Source: an uncultured Collinsella sp. (GTDB lineage: Bacteria; Actinomycetota; Coriobacteriia; Coriobacteriales; Coriobacteriaceae). From it: a stretch of 32,399 nucleotides of DNA. Position numbers and translations under genes: made by a program. Under the pieces are notes generated by a model. It had not been told where the DNA came from, did not search any database, and saw only the letters and a list, made by a program, of their open reading frames with translations. This document shows positions 1 to 7,940 of this stretch, in pieces. The first letter of the stretch is position 1; every line of letters begins with the position of its first letter. Location: the NCBI GenBank assembly GCA_900758375.1, contig CAAERJ010000047.1, forward strand, positions 1-32,399, given 5' to 3'.

Positions 1-93
1 AAGATTGAAGGGCCTGACCCCGGAGGAGTACCGGAATCAGGCCCTTGCGGCCTAGTCGCTATTTAGGGCGTCCAAGATTTGGGGCGCAGTTCA
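1..93 (+). mobile_element. IS3-family insertion sequence, right end only
   Basis: The first bases encode the end of an IS3/IS150-type transposase, and about 13 bases after its stop comes a sequence like an IS3-family right terminal repeat. Bases 68-93 read GCGTCCAAGATTT followed by GGGGCGCAGTTCA, and the element appears to end at the CA dinucleotide at 92-93. The rest of the element lies left of the window, so the left end, target duplication and subgroup cannot be checked. It sits 68 bp beyond the stop of the leftward nucleotidase gene, so it may have landed in or next to that gene's 3' region. Confidence 0.7.
2..55 (+). CDS. IS3-family transposase, C-terminal fragment (cut by window edge)
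   Basis: Seventeen codons are visible, reading RLKGLTPEEYRNQALAA and ending in TAG at 53-55. The LKGLTPxEYRxQ ending is typical of the integrase-core (DDE) transposases of the IS3 family. None of the catalytic DDE residues is in view, so whether the gene is intact cannot be told. A perfect 10-bp inverted repeat (8-17 with 37-46) lies within these last codons and may act as a terminator-like structure inside the coding end. Confidence 0.72.
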   Translation, partial: RLKGLTPEEYRNQALAA

Positions 94-161
94 CATTCGG
101 ACGGGCTTTTGCGCTCGATATAAGGTTTGTACGGCGGGGCTGCAAGGCCCGGCGGTGTAGC

Positions 162-2186
162 TTAGCGGCGGCGCTTCCAGATAATGCCGAGCATGATGAC
201 GATGATGCCGCCGATGAGGCATGCACCGACCACGGCTAGCGTGCGGTCTCCCGTTGCGGCGAGTTTACCGGTGGTCTTCTTGGTGGTGACCTGCGTGGTC
301 GTCGTGCCGGGGTTGGATGAGGGCTCAGGCGTTGGGGTCGGATGGGGTGCGGGGTTCTCAGCGGAGCTAAAGCTGATGGTGCCCGCGAACGAGGCCACCT
401 TGTGCTCCCAGTCGTCCTGCCCGATCAGTGTCCTCAGCGCCGCCTCGCACGTGCCCCATTCGGTGTGCTTGGTGGCGTTTGCGAAGGTGGGAAAGTCGGT
501 CGTGTTGGTAATGATGTAGTTGTTGGTGGCGACGGTATAGGTCTTGGCGGGGTCGAGCGTGCTGCCGTCTTTGGTGAGCGTGGCACTCACGATGCGCTTG
601 CCTTCAGACTGCGTCCAGTCGATTGTTACGTTGATGCCACCAAAGGAAAGAACGCTGCCGGAGTCGTCGGGCCACTTGTACATGTCCTGGGCTTCCTGCT
701 CGGTGTGGCCGGCTGCGACGTAGGCTTGCTGAAGTTCGTAGCTGTCATTGCATTTGTCGCTAATTTCCAACGAGTGCTCGAGCGCTGCCAGGAAGTCCGC
801 ACCGGTCATGGTCCAGGTCTCAACGGTGTTGCCATAGGGCGAGATGGCGATGACGTTGCCAGCGGTCACATCGCCCGCCGCGATGCCGCCACGGATGCCG
901 CCTGCGTTTTCGATGGCGAGGTCTGCCCCCGTCAGGGCAAGATAGGAGCTGCAGATCACATGCCCGATGGTCTGGGCCTTGGTGGTGTCGCCCGCTTTGC
1001 TGGGGCGAAAATCGGTGGTGCGCACCATTTCCCAACCATGTGTGCCCGCGGCGTCCTCGCCGTAGAAATAGTCGGCGGCGGATGTGCCGAGCACCTTGTT
1101 CGATTCGTTTTCAAAGGCCTCGTCGAGCGGCTTGATCTTGTTGCGGACGTCTTCAAGGCAGCTTTGGTAGTCGGAGCCCTTGTTCGGGTCGGCCAAAAGG
1201 TCGTTGACGTTCTTGGCAGTGTAGAGCTTCTCGTCGCTGTCGTCTGCAGGGACCGTGACCATGTCATCGTCGGTCGTCTCAGTGCCATTCGTGTCGTACT
1301 TGTACGGAATGGAAAGCAGACCGACCTCGGCAAAGGCGCTGCCCGCCTCGACGACGCGGACCGGCTTGCCGTCGGTCCCCGTCACGTTTTCGTCTAAGTT
1401 GATGTGCTCGTGGCCCGCGACCAGTGCATCGACCCCAACGAGCTTTGCAGCAAAGGTCTTGGCGTTGAGCGTGTGCGCGATGCAGACGATAACGTTGCAG
1501 CCCTCATCCTCGCGCAGTCGCTTGGCCTCGGCATTGATGGCGACTGCCGCATCCGAGAACGACGTGCCCCGGACCAGGTCCGTGCGCAGGGAGGATCCCA
1601 GCGACTCATCCATGGCACCCACGACGCCGACCTTGATTTTGTAGTCGAATGTGGAGTGATCTTCGCTGTCCTCCCAGGTACGGTCGAGCGTCTTGGTGAT
1701 GCTCGAGCTCCATACGCCGCTCGTAGACTTCGCGTTTGCGCAGAGCATGGCGAAGGGCGTGCCGGTGGTGCTGTAGCCGGTCATGGTGCGGAGCTTGTCC
1801 GCGCCGTAGCTCCAGTCGTGGTTGCCCGGTGTGGTCGCGTCGTAGCCGTTCGCATAAAAGGTGTCCATGAGCTCGGCGATGCTTTTGCCTTCGCTCATAG
1901 TGGCGAAGGACTGCCCGTGGAAGGTATCGCCCGCATCGAGCAAAAGATCGGGGGCACTGTCTTGAGCGCTATAGAGAACCGCCAGTCCGTCAAAGCCGAC
2001 AGTGCCGGTACCCTTGCTTGCGTTGTAGCTGTACTTGTAGCTGCCGTGGATGTCGTTGGTGTGCATGACGGTTACGGCGCCGTCAATAGCGGCGGGCAGG
2101 TTCCCCGCGAAAGCGAGGCTTGGGATGCCTGTGAGCGCGCCGGCAAACAACGCGGCAGCTAACGCAAGGCGGGGGATTCTTTTCAT
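162..2186 (-). CDS. Cell-wall-anchored 5'-nucleotidase / UDP-sugar hydrolase family metallophosphatase
   Basis: This is a 674-residue exported phosphoesterase that would release phosphate from extracellular nucleotides or UDP-sugars. The start is set at the ATG at 2186, preceded by AAGGAG; an in-frame upstream ATG lacks a ribosome site. A signal peptide (about residues 1-28, ending ...LAFA) is followed by the metallophosphatase motifs HTNDIHG, DAGDTFHG, GNHDWSYG and AGHEH, then a 5'-nucleotidase C-terminal domain with NAGGIRGG. The end has a Pro/Thr/Ser-rich linker, LAATG (about residues 642-646), a hydrophobic helix and KRRR, which is a sortase sorting signal of the LAXTG type. Only 72 bp separate it from the ABC ATPase stop and most of that is a terminator hairpin, so it may be read by leak-through or from a promoter inside the ATPase gene. 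Natural substrate is not determined. Confidence 0.9.
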   Translation of the reverse strand: MKRIPRLALAAALFAGALTGIPSLAFAGNLPAAIDGAVTVMHTNDIHGSYKYSYNASKGTGTVGFDGLAVLYSAQDSAPDLLLDAGDTFHGQSFATMSEGKSIAELMDTFYANGYDATTPGNHDWSYGADKLRTMTGYSTTGTPFAMLCANAKSTSGVWSSSITKTLDRTWEDSEDHSTFDYKIKVGVVGAMDESLGSSLRTDLVRGTSFSDAAVAINAEAKRLREDEGCNVIVCIAHTLNAKTFAAKLVGVDALVAGHEHINLDENVTGTDGKPVRVVEAGSAFAEVGLLSIPYKYDTNGTETTDDDMVTVPADDSDEKLYTAKNVNDLLADPNKGSDYQSCLEDVRNKIKPLDEAFENESNKVLGTSAADYFYGEDAAGTHGWEMVRTTDFRPSKAGDTTKAQTIGHVICSSYLALTGADLAIENAGGIRGGIAAGDVTAGNVIAISPYGNTVETWTMTGADFLAALEHSLEISDKCNDSYELQQAYVAAGHTEQEAQDMYKWPDDSGSVLSFGGINVTIDWTQSEGKRIVSATLTKDGSTLDPAKTYTVATNNYIITNTTDFPTFANATKHTEWGTCEAALRTLIGQDDWEHKVASFAGTISFSSAENPAPHPTPTPEPSSNPGTTTTQVTTKKTTGKLAATGDRTLAVVGACLIGGIIVIMLGIIWKRRR

Positions 2187-2209
2187 GGCAGTCTCCTTAC
2201 TCTTTAACA

Positions 2210-2250
2210 AAAACCACCACAAAGGTGCCTGTCCCCTTTGTGGTGGTTTT
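2210..2250 (-). terminator. Perfect 16-bp hairpin with T-tail, downstream of the ABC transporter operon
   Basis: Arms 2210-2225 and 2235-2250 are perfectly complementary with a 9-nt loop. Read leftward, the stem is followed by a T-run and sits 9 bp after the ABC ATPase stop, so it fits a rho-independent terminator. On the minus strand its centre is a 19-nt core (2221-2239) with GGGGAC at positions 4-9. That design is shared with two other intergenic hairpins in this window (9812-9842 and 13324-13356), so it may be a repeat element serving as a terminator. Confidence 0.85.
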
Positions 2251-2258
2251 CTAGGTCG

Positions 2259-3053
2259 TTAGCTCAGCAGCATGCGGTCGTTGGCGAGCTCGCCGCCCGA
2301 GACCTCCTCGAACTTCTGCAGCAGGTCGGCAACGGTGAGCGACTTCTTCTCATCGCCTGCCACGTCGTAGATCACGTGACCCTCGTGCATCATGATCAGA
2401 CGATTGCCCAGACGGATGGCGTCGTTCATGTTATGCGTGACCATGAGCGTGGTCAGGTGATGCTCGTCGACGATTTCCTCGGTCAGATTGAGCACCTTAG
2501 AGGCCGTCTTGGGGTCGAGCGCCGCGGTGTGCTCGTCGAGCAGCAGCAGGCGTGGCTTGGTGAGCGTGGCCATGAGCAGGGTGAGTGCCTGGCGCTGGCC
2601 GCCCGAAAGCAGGCCGACCTTGGCGTTGAGGCGCGTGTCCAGACCGAGGTCTAGGCGTTTGAGCAGCTCAACGTACTCGTCCTTCTCGGCCTTGGTGACG
2701 CCCCACGAAAGACCGCGACGCTGGCCGCGGCGCTTGGCGAGGGCCAGGTTCTCGGCAATCTGCATGTCGGCTGCGGTGCCGCGCATGGGGTCCTGGAACA
2801 CGCGACCCAGATACTTGGCGCGCTGCGACTCGCTCAGACGCGAGATGTCGGTGCCGTCGAGCTCGATGACACCCGAATCGAGCGGATACACGCCGGCGAT
2901 CATATTGAGCAGCGTGGACTTGCCGGCGCCGTTGCCGCCGATCACGGTTACAAAGTCGCCGTCGTTAAGGGTGAGGTCGACGCCGGTGAGCGCGCGCTTC
3001 TCGGTGACGGTGCCCTTGTTAAAGGTTTTCTTGACGTGTGAGAGCTTAAGCAT
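2259..3053 (-). CDS. ABC transporter ATP-binding protein (importer partner of a DUF/ABC_sub_bind-type system)
   Basis: This 264-residue ATPase powers the importer encoded with the two upstream genes. It has Walker A GGNGAGKST (residues 39-47), signature LSGGQRQ, Walker B LLLLDEHTAALD and an H-loop MVTHN. The Glu-His after the Walker B Asp (DEHTAALD) is usual for this subgroup, which is paired with permeases resembling branched-chain amino acid permeases. I prefer the ATG at 3053, with GAGG just upstream and an 8-bp overlap with the permease stop. An ATG at 3062 has AGGGGG abutting it with no spacing. The overlap implies translational coupling. The transported solute is unknown; tryptophan/tyrosine-type systems share this architecture. 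Confidence 0.9.
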   Translation of the reverse strand: MLKLSHVKKTFNKGTVTEKRALTGVDLTLNDGDFVTVIGGNGAGKSTLLNMIAGVYPLDSGVIELDGTDISRLSESQRAKYLGRVFQDPMRGTAADMQIAENLALAKRRGQRRGLSWGVTKAEKDEYVELLKRLDLGLDTRLNAKVGLLSGGQRQALTLLMATLTKPRLLLLDEHTAALDPKTASKVLNLTEEIVDEHHLTTLMVTHNMNDAIRLGNRLIMMHEGHVIYDVAGDEKKSLTVADLLQKFEEVSGGELANDRMLLS

Positions 3054-3969
3054 CTGCCTCATCCCCCTTCGTGTAGGAGCTGCGGAGCTTATAGCGCTCC
3101 CAAACCACGGGCACGCACAGGGCTACGGCGACGATCACAGCGGAGAGCAGCTTCATGTCGTTGGCGTCCATGCCCAGCTGCAGCACGATGGCGCGGATGA
3201 GGAAGTAGACCACGGAGCCAAAGACGGCGGAGGCCAGGCGAACGCTAAACTGCGTGAGACCGCCGGGCAGCAGGCGGCCGAGCACCTCGCCGATAACAAT
3301 GGCGGCAAGACCGATAACGATGGCACCGGTGCCCATGCCAATGTCGGCGTACTTCTGGCTCTGGCAGATGAGCGCGCCCGAAAGGCCAATGAGGGCGTTG
3401 GAGAGCACGAGGGCGATCATCTTGGTGGAGTTGGTGTTGACGCCCAGGGCGCGGATCATGTACTCGTTGTTGCCGGTGGCGCGCAGTGCCGAGCCGATCT
3501 CGGTGCCAAAGAACCAATACAGGATGGCAACGATAGCCACAGCGAGCAAGATGCCCAGGATGATGGCGACGGTGGACTGCGGCAGGCCCGTCATGTTGCT
3601 GACAGACGAGAAGATGGTGCCTTTGGCAAGGATGGGCGTATTGGATTTGCCCATGATGCGCAGGTTGATGGACCACAGGCTGATCTGGGTGAGGATTCCG
3701 GCGAGGATCGCGGGAATCTCAAAGACCGTGGTCAAAATGCCCGTGACCGCGCCCGCGATGGCGCCGGCGCACATGCCGGCCAGCACGGCGAGCAGCGGGT
3801 CGACGTTGTTATTGACGATGAGTACGGCGCAGACGCAGCCGCCGAGGGCAAAGCTGCCGTCGCAGGTCATATCGGGGATGTCGAGCAGGCGGAACGTGAT
3901 AAACACGCCAAGCACCATAATGCCCCAGAGGACGCCCTGCGAAACGGCGCCCTGCAATGCAATAAGCAT
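3046..3969 (-). CDS. ABC transporter permease, branched-chain-amino-acid-like (BPD_transp_2) type
   Basis: This 307-residue integral membrane protein has about eight to nine hydrophobic segments and no large soluble domain. It forms the channel of the importer together with the downstream ATPase. The N-terminus (MLIALQGAVSQGVLWGIMVL) and the pattern around FRLLDIPDMTCDGSFALGG resemble the permease of TrpXYZ-type systems. The start at 3969 is supported by AGGAGGT seven bases upstream. It overlaps the ATPase start and lies 204 bp downstream of the binding-protein gene, with a hairpin in that gap that could lower permease/ATPase expression relative to the binding protein. Confidence 0.9.
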   Translation of the reverse strand: MLIALQGAVSQGVLWGIMVLGVFITFRLLDIPDMTCDGSFALGGCVCAVLIVNNNVDPLLAVLAGMCAGAIAGAVTGILTTVFEIPAILAGILTQISLWSINLRIMGKSNTPILAKGTIFSSVSNMTGLPQSTVAIILGILLAVAIVAILYWFFGTEIGSALRATGNNEYMIRALGVNTNSTKMIALVLSNALIGLSGALICQSQKYADIGMGTGAIVIGLAAIVIGEVLGRLLPGGLTQFSVRLASAVFGSVVYFLIRAIVLQLGMDANDMKLLSAVIVAVALCVPVVWERYKLRSSYTKGDEADA

Positions 3970-4071
3970 GCTTCATACCTCCTAGGATAGGGTGGACACG
4001 TGAGTCACCATGATAGCGGTAACAATGCATAAAAGAGCTGCGGCCGGATGTTTTGTCTCATCCGTAACAAG

Positions 4072-4105
4072 CAGGGCGAACGCCGGTCTTTGGCGTTCGC
4101 CCCTG
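4072..4105 (-). other. Hairpin between binding-protein and permease genes (possible attenuator or mRNA stabiliser)
   Basis: Arms of 13-14 bases (CAGGGCGAACGCC and its partner, with one bulged C) enclose a 7-nt loop. Read leftward there is no strong T-run after the stem, so it is a poor terminator. Such hairpins between a binding-protein gene and its permease gene often give partial termination or protect the upstream mRNA. Confidence 0.55.
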
Positions 4106-4173
4106 TGGCTCAGATATTGAATAACGCAGCTATGGCGCGAGTGCGGGTCCTAGATGCGTTACCGCGCATGGCG

Positions 4174-5154
4174 CTACTCGTCCAGAGCGGAAAGGTCGAT
4201 GCCCAGCGCCTCGGCCATCTCGTCGTTCTTGACGACGACCAGGTCCTTGCTAGAGAGGTGCTTGATCGGCATATCCTCGGGCTTGGCCTCGCCCTTCAGG
4301 ATCTTAACGGCCATCTCGCCCGCGGCGTAGCCCAGGTCCTCATAGTTGATGGAGAGGGTGAACAGGCCGCCGGCCATGCACATGCCCTCCTCGCCGGTTA
4401 CGAAGGGGAGCTTATTCTCCTTGCAGATCTGGCCGACCTGCGAAGCGCCCGCGGCGATGGTGTTATCGGTGGGGGAGTACAGCGCGTCGACCTTGCCCAC
4501 GGCAGATTCGACGACGGACTGGATCTCGTTGGAGCTCGAGACGGTGAAGTCGGTGTAGTCCAGGCCCAGCTTGTCGAGCTCCTTCTTGGCGGCCTTGATC
4601 TGGACGTCGGAGTTGGACTCGGCGGTGCAGTAGAGCAGACCGACCTTCTTTACGTCGGGCAGGACCTTCTGCATCATCTCGAGCTGCTCGGCGACCGGGG
4701 TGAGGTCGGAGGCGCCAGTGACGTTGGTGCCGGGCTTTTCGTTGTCCTGGACCAGGCCCGAGGCGGCGTAGTCGGTGATGGCGCAACCCACGATGGGGAT
4801 ATCGGCGGTGGCGCCGGCGGCGGCCTGCGCGGCGGGCGTAGCGATGGCATAGATCAGGTCGACGCCATCGCCCACGAACTTGTCGGCGATGGACTTACAC
4901 GTGGACTGGTCGTTCTGGGCGTTCTTCTGGTCGATTTTGACCTTAAGGCCGCTCTTCTTGATGGCCTTGACGAAGCCGTCGTTGGCGGCGTCGAGTGCGG
5001 AGTGCTCGGTGAGCTGCAGAATGCCGACGGTGTAGTCGGAACCGGCGGCAGCAGAGCCGGAACCAGAGTTGCCGCCGCATCCGGCGAGCGGAGCGAGCGC
5101 GAGCAGGCCGGCAGAGACCAGAAGGCTTCTGCGGCTGATGGTGATGTCCTTCAT
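4174..5154 (-). CDS. ABC transporter substrate-binding lipoprotein (ABC_sub_bind family)
   Basis: This 326-residue extracellular binding protein delivers solute to the permease/ATPase pair downstream. The start at 5154 is preceded by GGGGGT; an upstream in-frame Met at 5202 lacks a ribosome site. The N-terminus carries a Tat-like motif SRRSLL (residues 7-12), a hydrophobic stretch and a lipobox LAGC with Cys26 as the lipidation site, followed by a Gly/Ser-rich linker. The mature part (YTVGILQLTEHSALDAANDGF..., ...LYSPTDNTIAAGA..., ...LPFVTGEEGMC...) matches the periplasmic-binding fold of the ABC_sub_bind family, whose characterised members bind aromatic amino acids. The ligand here is not known. 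Confidence 0.9.
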   Translation of the reverse strand: MKDITISRRSLLVSAGLLALAPLAGCGGNSGSGSAAAGSDYTVGILQLTEHSALDAANDGFVKAIKKSGLKVKIDQKNAQNDQSTCKSIADKFVGDGVDLIYAIATPAAQAAAGATADIPIVGCAITDYAASGLVQDNEKPGTNVTGASDLTPVAEQLEMMQKVLPDVKKVGLLYCTAESNSDVQIKAAKKELDKLGLDYTDFTVSSSNEIQSVVESAVGKVDALYSPTDNTIAAGASQVGQICKENKLPFVTGEEGMCMAGGLFTLSINYEDLGYAAGEMAVKILKGEAKPEDMPIKHLSSKDLVVVKNDEMAEALGIDLSALDE

Positions 5155-5214
5155 ATCGTTACCCCCAGTATAGAAATGGCTGGAAACACTGCACTCAAAC
5201 AAAGTGCAAGTGGA

Positions 5215-5245
5215 ACTATAGTAGCGCGGATGTCCATTTTTACAA
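5215..5245 (-). promoter_or_regulatory. Candidate promoter of the ABC importer operon
   Basis: Reading leftward, TTGTAA (5240-5245) is followed after 16 bases by TACTAT (5218-5223), or after 19 by TATAGT. Just downstream, near the expected transcription start, TGCACT and AGTGCA (5190-5195 and 5203-5208) form a small inverted repeat that could be an operator. Confidence 0.5.
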
Positions 5246-5314
5246 TAACCTGGCGGGTTTTTTAATACAGAACCGGATGGGCGGTACGGGTAGTCGAATG
5301 GACGGCGGAGGTTC

Positions 5315-6097
5315 TTATGCGGCGGAGGCGTCGTCCTCCTCCAGGGCGGCGAAGAGCTTCTTGCCGTCGAGGAGACGCGTGGTGACGTTTCTCATGCGCC
5401 CGATCTCTACGGTACGCAGCGTGTCATCGGCGCCTCGGGCGTCATAGACCGTTCCCAGCAAATACGAGATGCCGTCTCGTTGCTTGATGGCAAAGGGGCG
5501 GAGTGTCATCCGTGCTACTTCGGTTTCGCCACGTGTCGTGACGCTCGAAATATCAAAACTCACCGTGGTTCCGTGGTCGATGGCTTGCTCGATGAGCTCG
5601 CAGGTGTCGATGCGCTTGACGGGCGTGCGCGTGGCCTTGGTGGATTTGCCACCGGCGCTTGGAGCGGGCTCGGGCGCATCGAGGTAGCCGCGAACGTCGG
5701 CACTCGCCATGGCGACCAAGTGCTGCGCCATGCTTTTTCGAATGGCGATGGGCGTAGAGCGGTTACGCATGACCATGCCGTGGAGCCGGATGATCTCTTC
5801 GTCGGTGAGCGGACGGGTCAAGAGCCGATACCCCACGCCGCGTTTGTACTCAATTTCGTATCCGGCATGGCGAAGTGCGGAGATGGCGGTGTAGATGCTG
5901 CGCCGCGCCGCCGAGATGGGCATGCGGGCGGGGTCGTCGGGATGGGCGAGGCGCTGGATCAACTCATCGGAAAGCATGGCCTTGTCCTCGCCGGTGTTCT
6001 CGCTTAATAGTTGCAAGATGCGAACGGCGCGATAGGCTGCCATCGAGGCGGCGCCCCTAGTCGTGGGCTCGTAAGTTTCAACAGCGGTTTCGGTCAT
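5315..6097 (-). CDS. WYL-domain transcriptional regulator
   Basis: This 260-residue protein has an N-terminal winged-helix part. About residues 20-95 include AAYRAVRILQLLSEN, a segment RRSIYTAISALRHAGYEIEY acting as recognition helix and wing, and GVGYRLL. A C-terminal WYL-type sensor domain follows (about residues 140-255, with TVSFDISS..., MTLRPFAIKQRDGISYLLGTVYDARG). The motif corresponding to WYL reads SYLLG, so the eponymous Trp is replaced. The ATG at 6097 has AAGGA ten bases upstream; a GTG at 6106 abuts that site. It stands alone between asnS and the ABC operon. Effector and targets are unknown; other WYL regulators sense nucleotides, DNA ends or metabolites. Confidence 0.82.
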   Translation of the reverse strand: MTETAVETYEPTTRGAASMAAYRAVRILQLLSENTGEDKAMLSDELIQRLAHPDDPARMPISAARRSIYTAISALRHAGYEIEYKRGVGYRLLTRPLTDEEIIRLHGMVMRNRSTPIAIRKSMAQHLVAMASADVRGYLDAPEPAPSAGGKSTKATRTPVKRIDTCELIEQAIDHGTTVSFDISSVTTRGETEVARMTLRPFAIKQRDGISYLLGTVYDARGADDTLRTVEIGRMRNVTTRLLDGKKLFAALEEDDASAA

Positions 6098-6273
6098 GGT
6101 GCCCACGTCCTTTCCGTTTTGGGTGGCGACGGTATGGAGCCTAGGGCGCGGGGTTTTCCCAGGGGCGCAGGGCGCTCTGGGCGGTCGGTAGTCGTCGGCA
6201 AACGGCGGGTCGAGTTTTCAACAGCCCTGCTCAACTGACCAAAAACTTGCCAAAAGCTTGACGAATGCTGTTG

Positions 6274-6309
6274 AAAAAAGCGTCTCTCGACCGATATCGG
6301 GAGACGCTT
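6274..6309 (-). terminator. Rho-independent terminator of asnS
   Basis: AAGCGTCTC (6278-6286) pairs with GAGACGCTT (6301-6309). The loop itself contains the palindrome CCGATATCGG. Read leftward the stem runs into a T-run (6274-6279), about 46 bp past the asnS stop. Confidence 0.82.
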
Positions 6310-6355
6310 GTGCGATGAGCGTTGGCGTGTGGCGACGCGAGCTAGCGTCAGACGA

Positions 6356-7759
6356 TTAGAAGTCGGCGTTGCCCACGGTGCGCGGGTGCGGCAGGACGTC
6401 GCGGATGTTGCCCACGCCGGTCAGATACATGACCAAGCGCTCGAAGCCCAGACCGTAGCCGGCGTGCTTGCAGGAACCGTAGCGGCGCAGGTCAAGGTAG
6501 TACTTGTACTGCTCGGGATTCATACCCAGATCCTTGATGCGGGCCTCGAGCAGATCCAGGCGCTCCTCGCGCTGGGAGCCGCCGATGATCTCGCCGATGC
6601 CCGGCACCAGGCAGTCGGCGGCGGCGACGGTCTTGCCGTCGTCGTTCATGCGCATGTAGAAGGCCTTGATCTCTGCCGGGTAGTCGGTCACGAAGGTCGG
6701 GCGCTTAAAGTGCTCCTCGGTCAGGAAACGCTCGTGCTCGGTCTGCAGGTCGATGCCCCAGCTGACGGGGTAATCAAACTGGTGGCCAGCAGCGACTGCC
6801 TGCTCCAGGATCTCGACGGCCTCGGTGTAGGTAACGCGGGCAAAGTCGGAGTTTGCCACGTGGTCCAGGCGCTCGATCAGGCCCTTGTCCACAAACTTGT
6901 TGAGCATGTTGAGCTCGTCGGGGCAGGTGACCATAACGTCCTTAAGGACGTACTTGAGCATGGCCTCGGCGTTATCCATGTAGTCGTTCAGATCGGCAAA
7001 GGCCATCTCGGGCTCAATCATCCAAAACTCGGCGGCGTGGCGCGTGGTGTTGGAGTTTTCGGCGCGGAAGGTGGGGCCAAAGGTGTACACGTCGCCAAAG
7101 GCCATGGCAAAGTTCTCGGCATTGAGCTGGCCGGACACGGTGAGGCTCGCATGCTTGCCAAAGAAGTCCTGGCTCCAGTCGATCTCGCCGGACTCGGTGA
7201 GGGGCGGATTTTTGGGGTCGAGCGTGGTCACGCGGAACATCTCGCCGGCGCCCTCGCAGTCACTCGTGGTGATGATGGGGGTGTTGACGTAGACAAAGCC
7301 CTGCTCCTGGAAGAAGCGGTGGATGGCGGCAGCCGCGACAGAGCGGATGCGGAACACGGCTCGGAACAGATTGGTGCGCGGGCGCAGGTGCTGCTGGGTG
7401 CGCAGGAACTCGACGGTTGCGCGCTTCTTCTGCAGCGGGTAATCCGGGGCGCTGACGCCCTCGACCTCGATGGAGGTGGCAGAAAGCTCGAAAGGCTGGG
7501 GCGCATCGGGGGTCAGCTTGACGGTGCCGGTGCAGATGAGGGCAGCCGAGACGTTTTGATGGGCGATCTCGTCGTAGTTGTCGAGCGCCTCGCGGTTCAT
7601 GACGACCTGCAGGTCGCGGAAGCAGCTGCCGTCGTTGAGCGTAACAAAGCCAAAGTTCTTCATGTCGCGGACGGACTTGACCCAGCCGGCGACGGTGACG
7701 GTCTGGCCGCCGAGCGACTCGGCGTCGGCGTAGAGCTGCGCGATTTTGGTGCGGTTCAC
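6356..7759 (-). CDS. asnS: Asparaginyl-tRNA synthetase
   Basis: This class II aminoacyl-tRNA synthetase charges tRNA-Asn with asparagine. The N-terminal OB-fold anticodon domain (VTVAGWVKSVRDMKNFGFVTLNDGS) is followed by the catalytic domain, with motif 2 region FRAENSNTTRHAAEFWMIEPE and motif 3 GLGFERLVMYLTG near the end. The C-terminus NIRDVLPHPRTVGNADF is typical of AsnRS rather than AspRS. The start is placed at a GTG (7759) five bases after GGGAGG. An ATG at 7771 lies within the ribosome site itself and would leave no Shine-Dalgarno. This gives 467 residues, the usual AsnRS length. No T-box leader is visible upstream. Confidence 0.96.
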   Translation of the reverse strand: MNRTKIAQLYADAESLGGQTVTVAGWVKSVRDMKNFGFVTLNDGSCFRDLQVVMNREALDNYDEIAHQNVSAALICTGTVKLTPDAPQPFELSATSIEVEGVSAPDYPLQKKRATVEFLRTQQHLRPRTNLFRAVFRIRSVAAAAIHRFFQEQGFVYVNTPIITTSDCEGAGEMFRVTTLDPKNPPLTESGEIDWSQDFFGKHASLTVSGQLNAENFAMAFGDVYTFGPTFRAENSNTTRHAAEFWMIEPEMAFADLNDYMDNAEAMLKYVLKDVMVTCPDELNMLNKFVDKGLIERLDHVANSDFARVTYTEAVEILEQAVAAGHQFDYPVSWGIDLQTEHERFLTEEHFKRPTFVTDYPAEIKAFYMRMNDDGKTVAAADCLVPGIGEIIGGSQREERLDLLEARIKDLGMNPEQYKYYLDLRRYGSCKHAGYGLGFERLVMYLTGVGNIRDVLPHPRTVGNADF

Positions 7760-7867
7760 GTATCCTCCCATAACGGTTGAATGATAGTTATCCATACAGT
7801 TCGATATTCTAGCAGCTCGGCTCATTTGGGCTATACAGATAAGGCATTGGCGGGACGGTTTTTCAAA

Positions 7868-7903
7868 CGAAAAGCGCCCGCGGCCAAATGGTCGCGGGCG
7901 CTT
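7868..7903 (-). terminator. Terminator downstream of the PTS EIIA gene
   Basis: AAGCGCCCGCG (7872-7882) pairs with 7893-7903, extended by three more pairs to a 4-nt loop AAAT. Read leftward the stem ends in CTTTTCGTTT. It lies 38 bp past the EIIA stop and separates that gene from asnS. Confidence 0.85.
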
Positions 7904-7940
7904 GACGAGGTGCCTTTTGGCTGTGTGGCGCGGGGCCTGA

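Noticed and set aside
2488..3990. 500-codon rightward frame opposite the ABC transporter genes
   Set aside because: Antisense shadow of the permease and ATPase, which have clear family motifs and ribosome sites.
5160..5314. Possible T-box or other riboswitch before the ABC importer
   Set aside because: No T-box consensus or aptamer-like conserved block was seen, only a short inverted repeat next to the promoter.
6308..7780. 490-codon rightward frame opposite asnS
   Set aside because: It is a mirror of the asnS codons with low-complexity Val/Gly/Leu/Asp composition; asnS has all class II synthetase motifs.
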